The notes under the pieces are model-generated. The model was not told the DNA's origin and made no database searches. It was given only the letters and a program-made list of their open reading frames with translations. Positions 7,104 to 7,960 of a stretch of 7,960 bases of DNA are shown piece after piece. Made by a program: the position numbers and the translations under genes. The stretch spans positions 1 to 7,960 of the forward strand of contig CAMLEF010000215.1 in assembly GCA_946478675.1 (NCBI GenBank), read 5' to 3'. The stretch comes from an uncultured Flavobacteriales bacterium. GTDB taxonomy: Bacteria > Bacteroidota > Bacteroidia > Palsa-965. Position 1 is the first letter of the stretch. Each line of letters opens with the position of its first letter.

Positions 7104-7652
7104 TCAGATGCCGAAAGTGAAACCGACGCGAAGCACGAGCGGACTGCTGTAAGGCGTATCGTTGGAATAGTTGAGAATGTACAGCAGCATGATGTAGCTC
7201 GATGCGCCGCCGAACGACTGGCTGTAGCCGCCGCCGAGGAAGGGCGTCGTCAGGAAATAGCGGTAGCCGGGGCGCAGGTAGGGTTCCCATTCGCCGTTGA
7301 GGCCTTCGTATTCGGCGTGCACGAAAATTTCGGGGATAATGTAGTAGCGCGCCCAGATGCTGCCGCCGTAAAAGTTGGCGCGGACGGGCGGGTAGCCCTG
7401 GTAACGCCAGCTGATGTAGCGGTAGGTGAGCCCGATGCCGGGAACGAAACGGTCGGTGACTTTATAGCCGAGCAGCGGGGAAACATCGATGAGCGTCTGG
7501 CTGCCGATCTGGAGCCCGACGTTGCCTCCCCAGACGAGATGGTCGGGGATGTCGGAGAAAGGGCCGGCGTGCGCGGTGGGGATGTCGTCTTGAGCGTGCA
7601 GGATGACGACGAGGAAAAGGGGCGTCAGCAGGGTGAGCAGGAGTTTGCGCAT
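7104..7652 (-). CDS. Small outer-membrane beta-barrel protein
   Basis: The product is 182 residues. MRKLLLTLLTPLFLVVILHA is a signal peptide with cleavage likely before Gln21. The mature 160 or so residues are rich in Gly, Tyr and alternating hydrophobic/polar stretches typical of transmembrane beta-strands: VWGGNVGLQIG (40-50), VPGIGLTYRYISWRY (70-84), FYGGSIWARYYI (94-105), FVHAEYEGLNGEW (110-122), LRPGYRYF (126-133), FLGGGYSQSFGG (138-149), MLLYILNY (154-161) and the terminal VLRVGFTFGI. The size fits an eight-stranded barrel, but the strand count is an inference. I do not recognise a named family; many such proteins in this phylum are uncharacterised. It is the first gene of the apparent operon and ends 51 bp before the amidase start, so a role in the same envelope process is possible but not shown. 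No Shine-Dalgarno precedes the ATG. Confidence 0.82.
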   Translation of the reverse strand: MRKLLLTLLTPLFLVVILHAQDDIPTAHAGPFSDIPDHLVWGGNVGLQIGSQTLIDVSPLLGYKVTDRFVPGIGLTYRYISWRYQGYPPVRANFYGGSIWARYYIIPEIFVHAEYEGLNGEWEPYLRPGYRYFLTTPFLGGGYSQSFGGASSYIMLLYILNYSNDTPYSSPLVLRVGFTFGI

Positions 7653-7960
7653 TGGAGGTAAAAATACGGAAATGGGGTGGTTGGTTGAGTTGGTTGATGA
7701 TTGGGATGGATGAAATGTTGTTGAATGGGGTGATCGAGGTGGTTGGGTTAATGAGGATTGTCGGGAAGTAAATGGGATGGGCTGTGACTTGCGATCATTT
7801 GGGTTGTCGCTTGTGGGAGGGATTAATGGACGACGTGCATAAGACGGAGGGGCATGTGAAACGTGGCGTAGCTGCGGTCCAGGATTTCAAACGGGTATCA
7901 AGACCCCAAAGGTTTTTAAAACCTTTGGGGTCTTGATACCCGCGGGCTGGCGCCTGCGCA
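7653..7960. other. Non-coding region upstream of the operon, C-poor on the plus strand
   Basis: No intact gene is visible. From about 7660 to 7830 the plus strand is rich in G and T with very few C, including repeated GGTTGGTT-type steps and a run GGGGTGGTTGGTTGAG near 7674-7689. The operon promoter is expected here, but the only -7-like string on the minus strand (TATTTTTA, 7659-7666) is too close to the ATG. On the minus strand, 7823-7891 is a 22-codon coding-like stretch ending in TAA, directly followed on its upstream side by the palindrome at 7892-7942. Confidence 0.5.
7892..7942. repeat. Perfect 25-bp inverted repeat (dispersed palindromic element candidate)
   Basis: The left arm (7892-7916; begins CGGGTATCAAGACCCC and ends AAAGGTTTT) is the exact reverse complement of the right arm (7918-7942), with one base, T7917, between them. 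No U-rich tract follows on either strand, so it is not a standard terminator. Sequences with the core ACCCCAAAGGTTTT/AAAACCTTTGGGGT are familiar to me as repeated intergenic palindromes in Bacteroidota, and spurious peptides such as KTPKVFKTFGV or QDPKGFKNLWG are their translations; this is memory, not a search. No transposase lies nearby in the window. Confidence 0.8.

Noticed and set aside
7056..7661. Open frame of 201 codons on the plus strand opposite the barrel gene
   Set aside because: The minus strand has a signal peptide and beta-barrel pattern; the plus frame has a composition typical of antisense shadows.
7659..7666. TATTTTTA as a -7 promoter box for the operon
   Set aside because: It is only about 7 bp before the ATG and has no -33 partner, so transcription would start at or inside the gene.

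Overview
The window comes from a Bacteroidota genome of moderate to high GC. The evidence is a gldM gene of the type IX secretion system (T9SS, the gliding/secretion machine confined to this phylum), two secreted proteins ending in type A T9SS sorting domains, start codons without clear Shine-Dalgarno sequences, and several short intergenic repeat families that look familiar from this phylum. Genus cannot be read from the sequence.

All five recognised genes lie on the minus strand, so transcription runs from high to low coordinates. From the 3' side of the window: about 300 bp of non-coding DNA (7653-7960) with a perfect 25-bp inverted repeat near the edge and a C-poor stretch. Next comes a compact three-gene set with gaps of 51 and 30 bp: a small outer-membrane beta-barrel protein (7104-7652), a very large modular peptidoglycan amidase (3977-7052) and a six-Asp-box beta-propeller protein (2729-3946). 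A GNRA-loop hairpin with a T-rich tail (2671-2706) follows the last stop and probably ends the operon. Then an AT-rich island (about 1620-2690) carries one unrecognised lipoprotein gene (1931-2479), flanked by short tandem-repeat blocks. Last, gldM (6-1604) fills the left end; its stop is nearly at the edge, so any gldN would lie just outside.

The functional theme is secretion across the outer membrane. GldM is part of the inner-membrane motor that powers the T9SS, and the amidase and propeller are predicted cargo, each with an N-terminal Sec signal and a C-terminal sorting domain. The amidase as sequenced carries a one-base frameshift exactly at the entry of its sorting domain; skipping one A at 4188-4191 restores a 1024-residue protein ending much like its neighbour. 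It also has an N-terminal lysozyme-like domain whose catalytic Glu position appears to be Asn.

The points most worth a second look are the frameshift, the degenerate lysozyme-like plus amidase fusion, the position of gldM without gldL upstream, and the cluster of phylum-typical repeats including the long palindrome. I see no CRISPR array, tRNA, rRNA or transposase gene, and nothing that clearly amounts to a new defence or mobile system.
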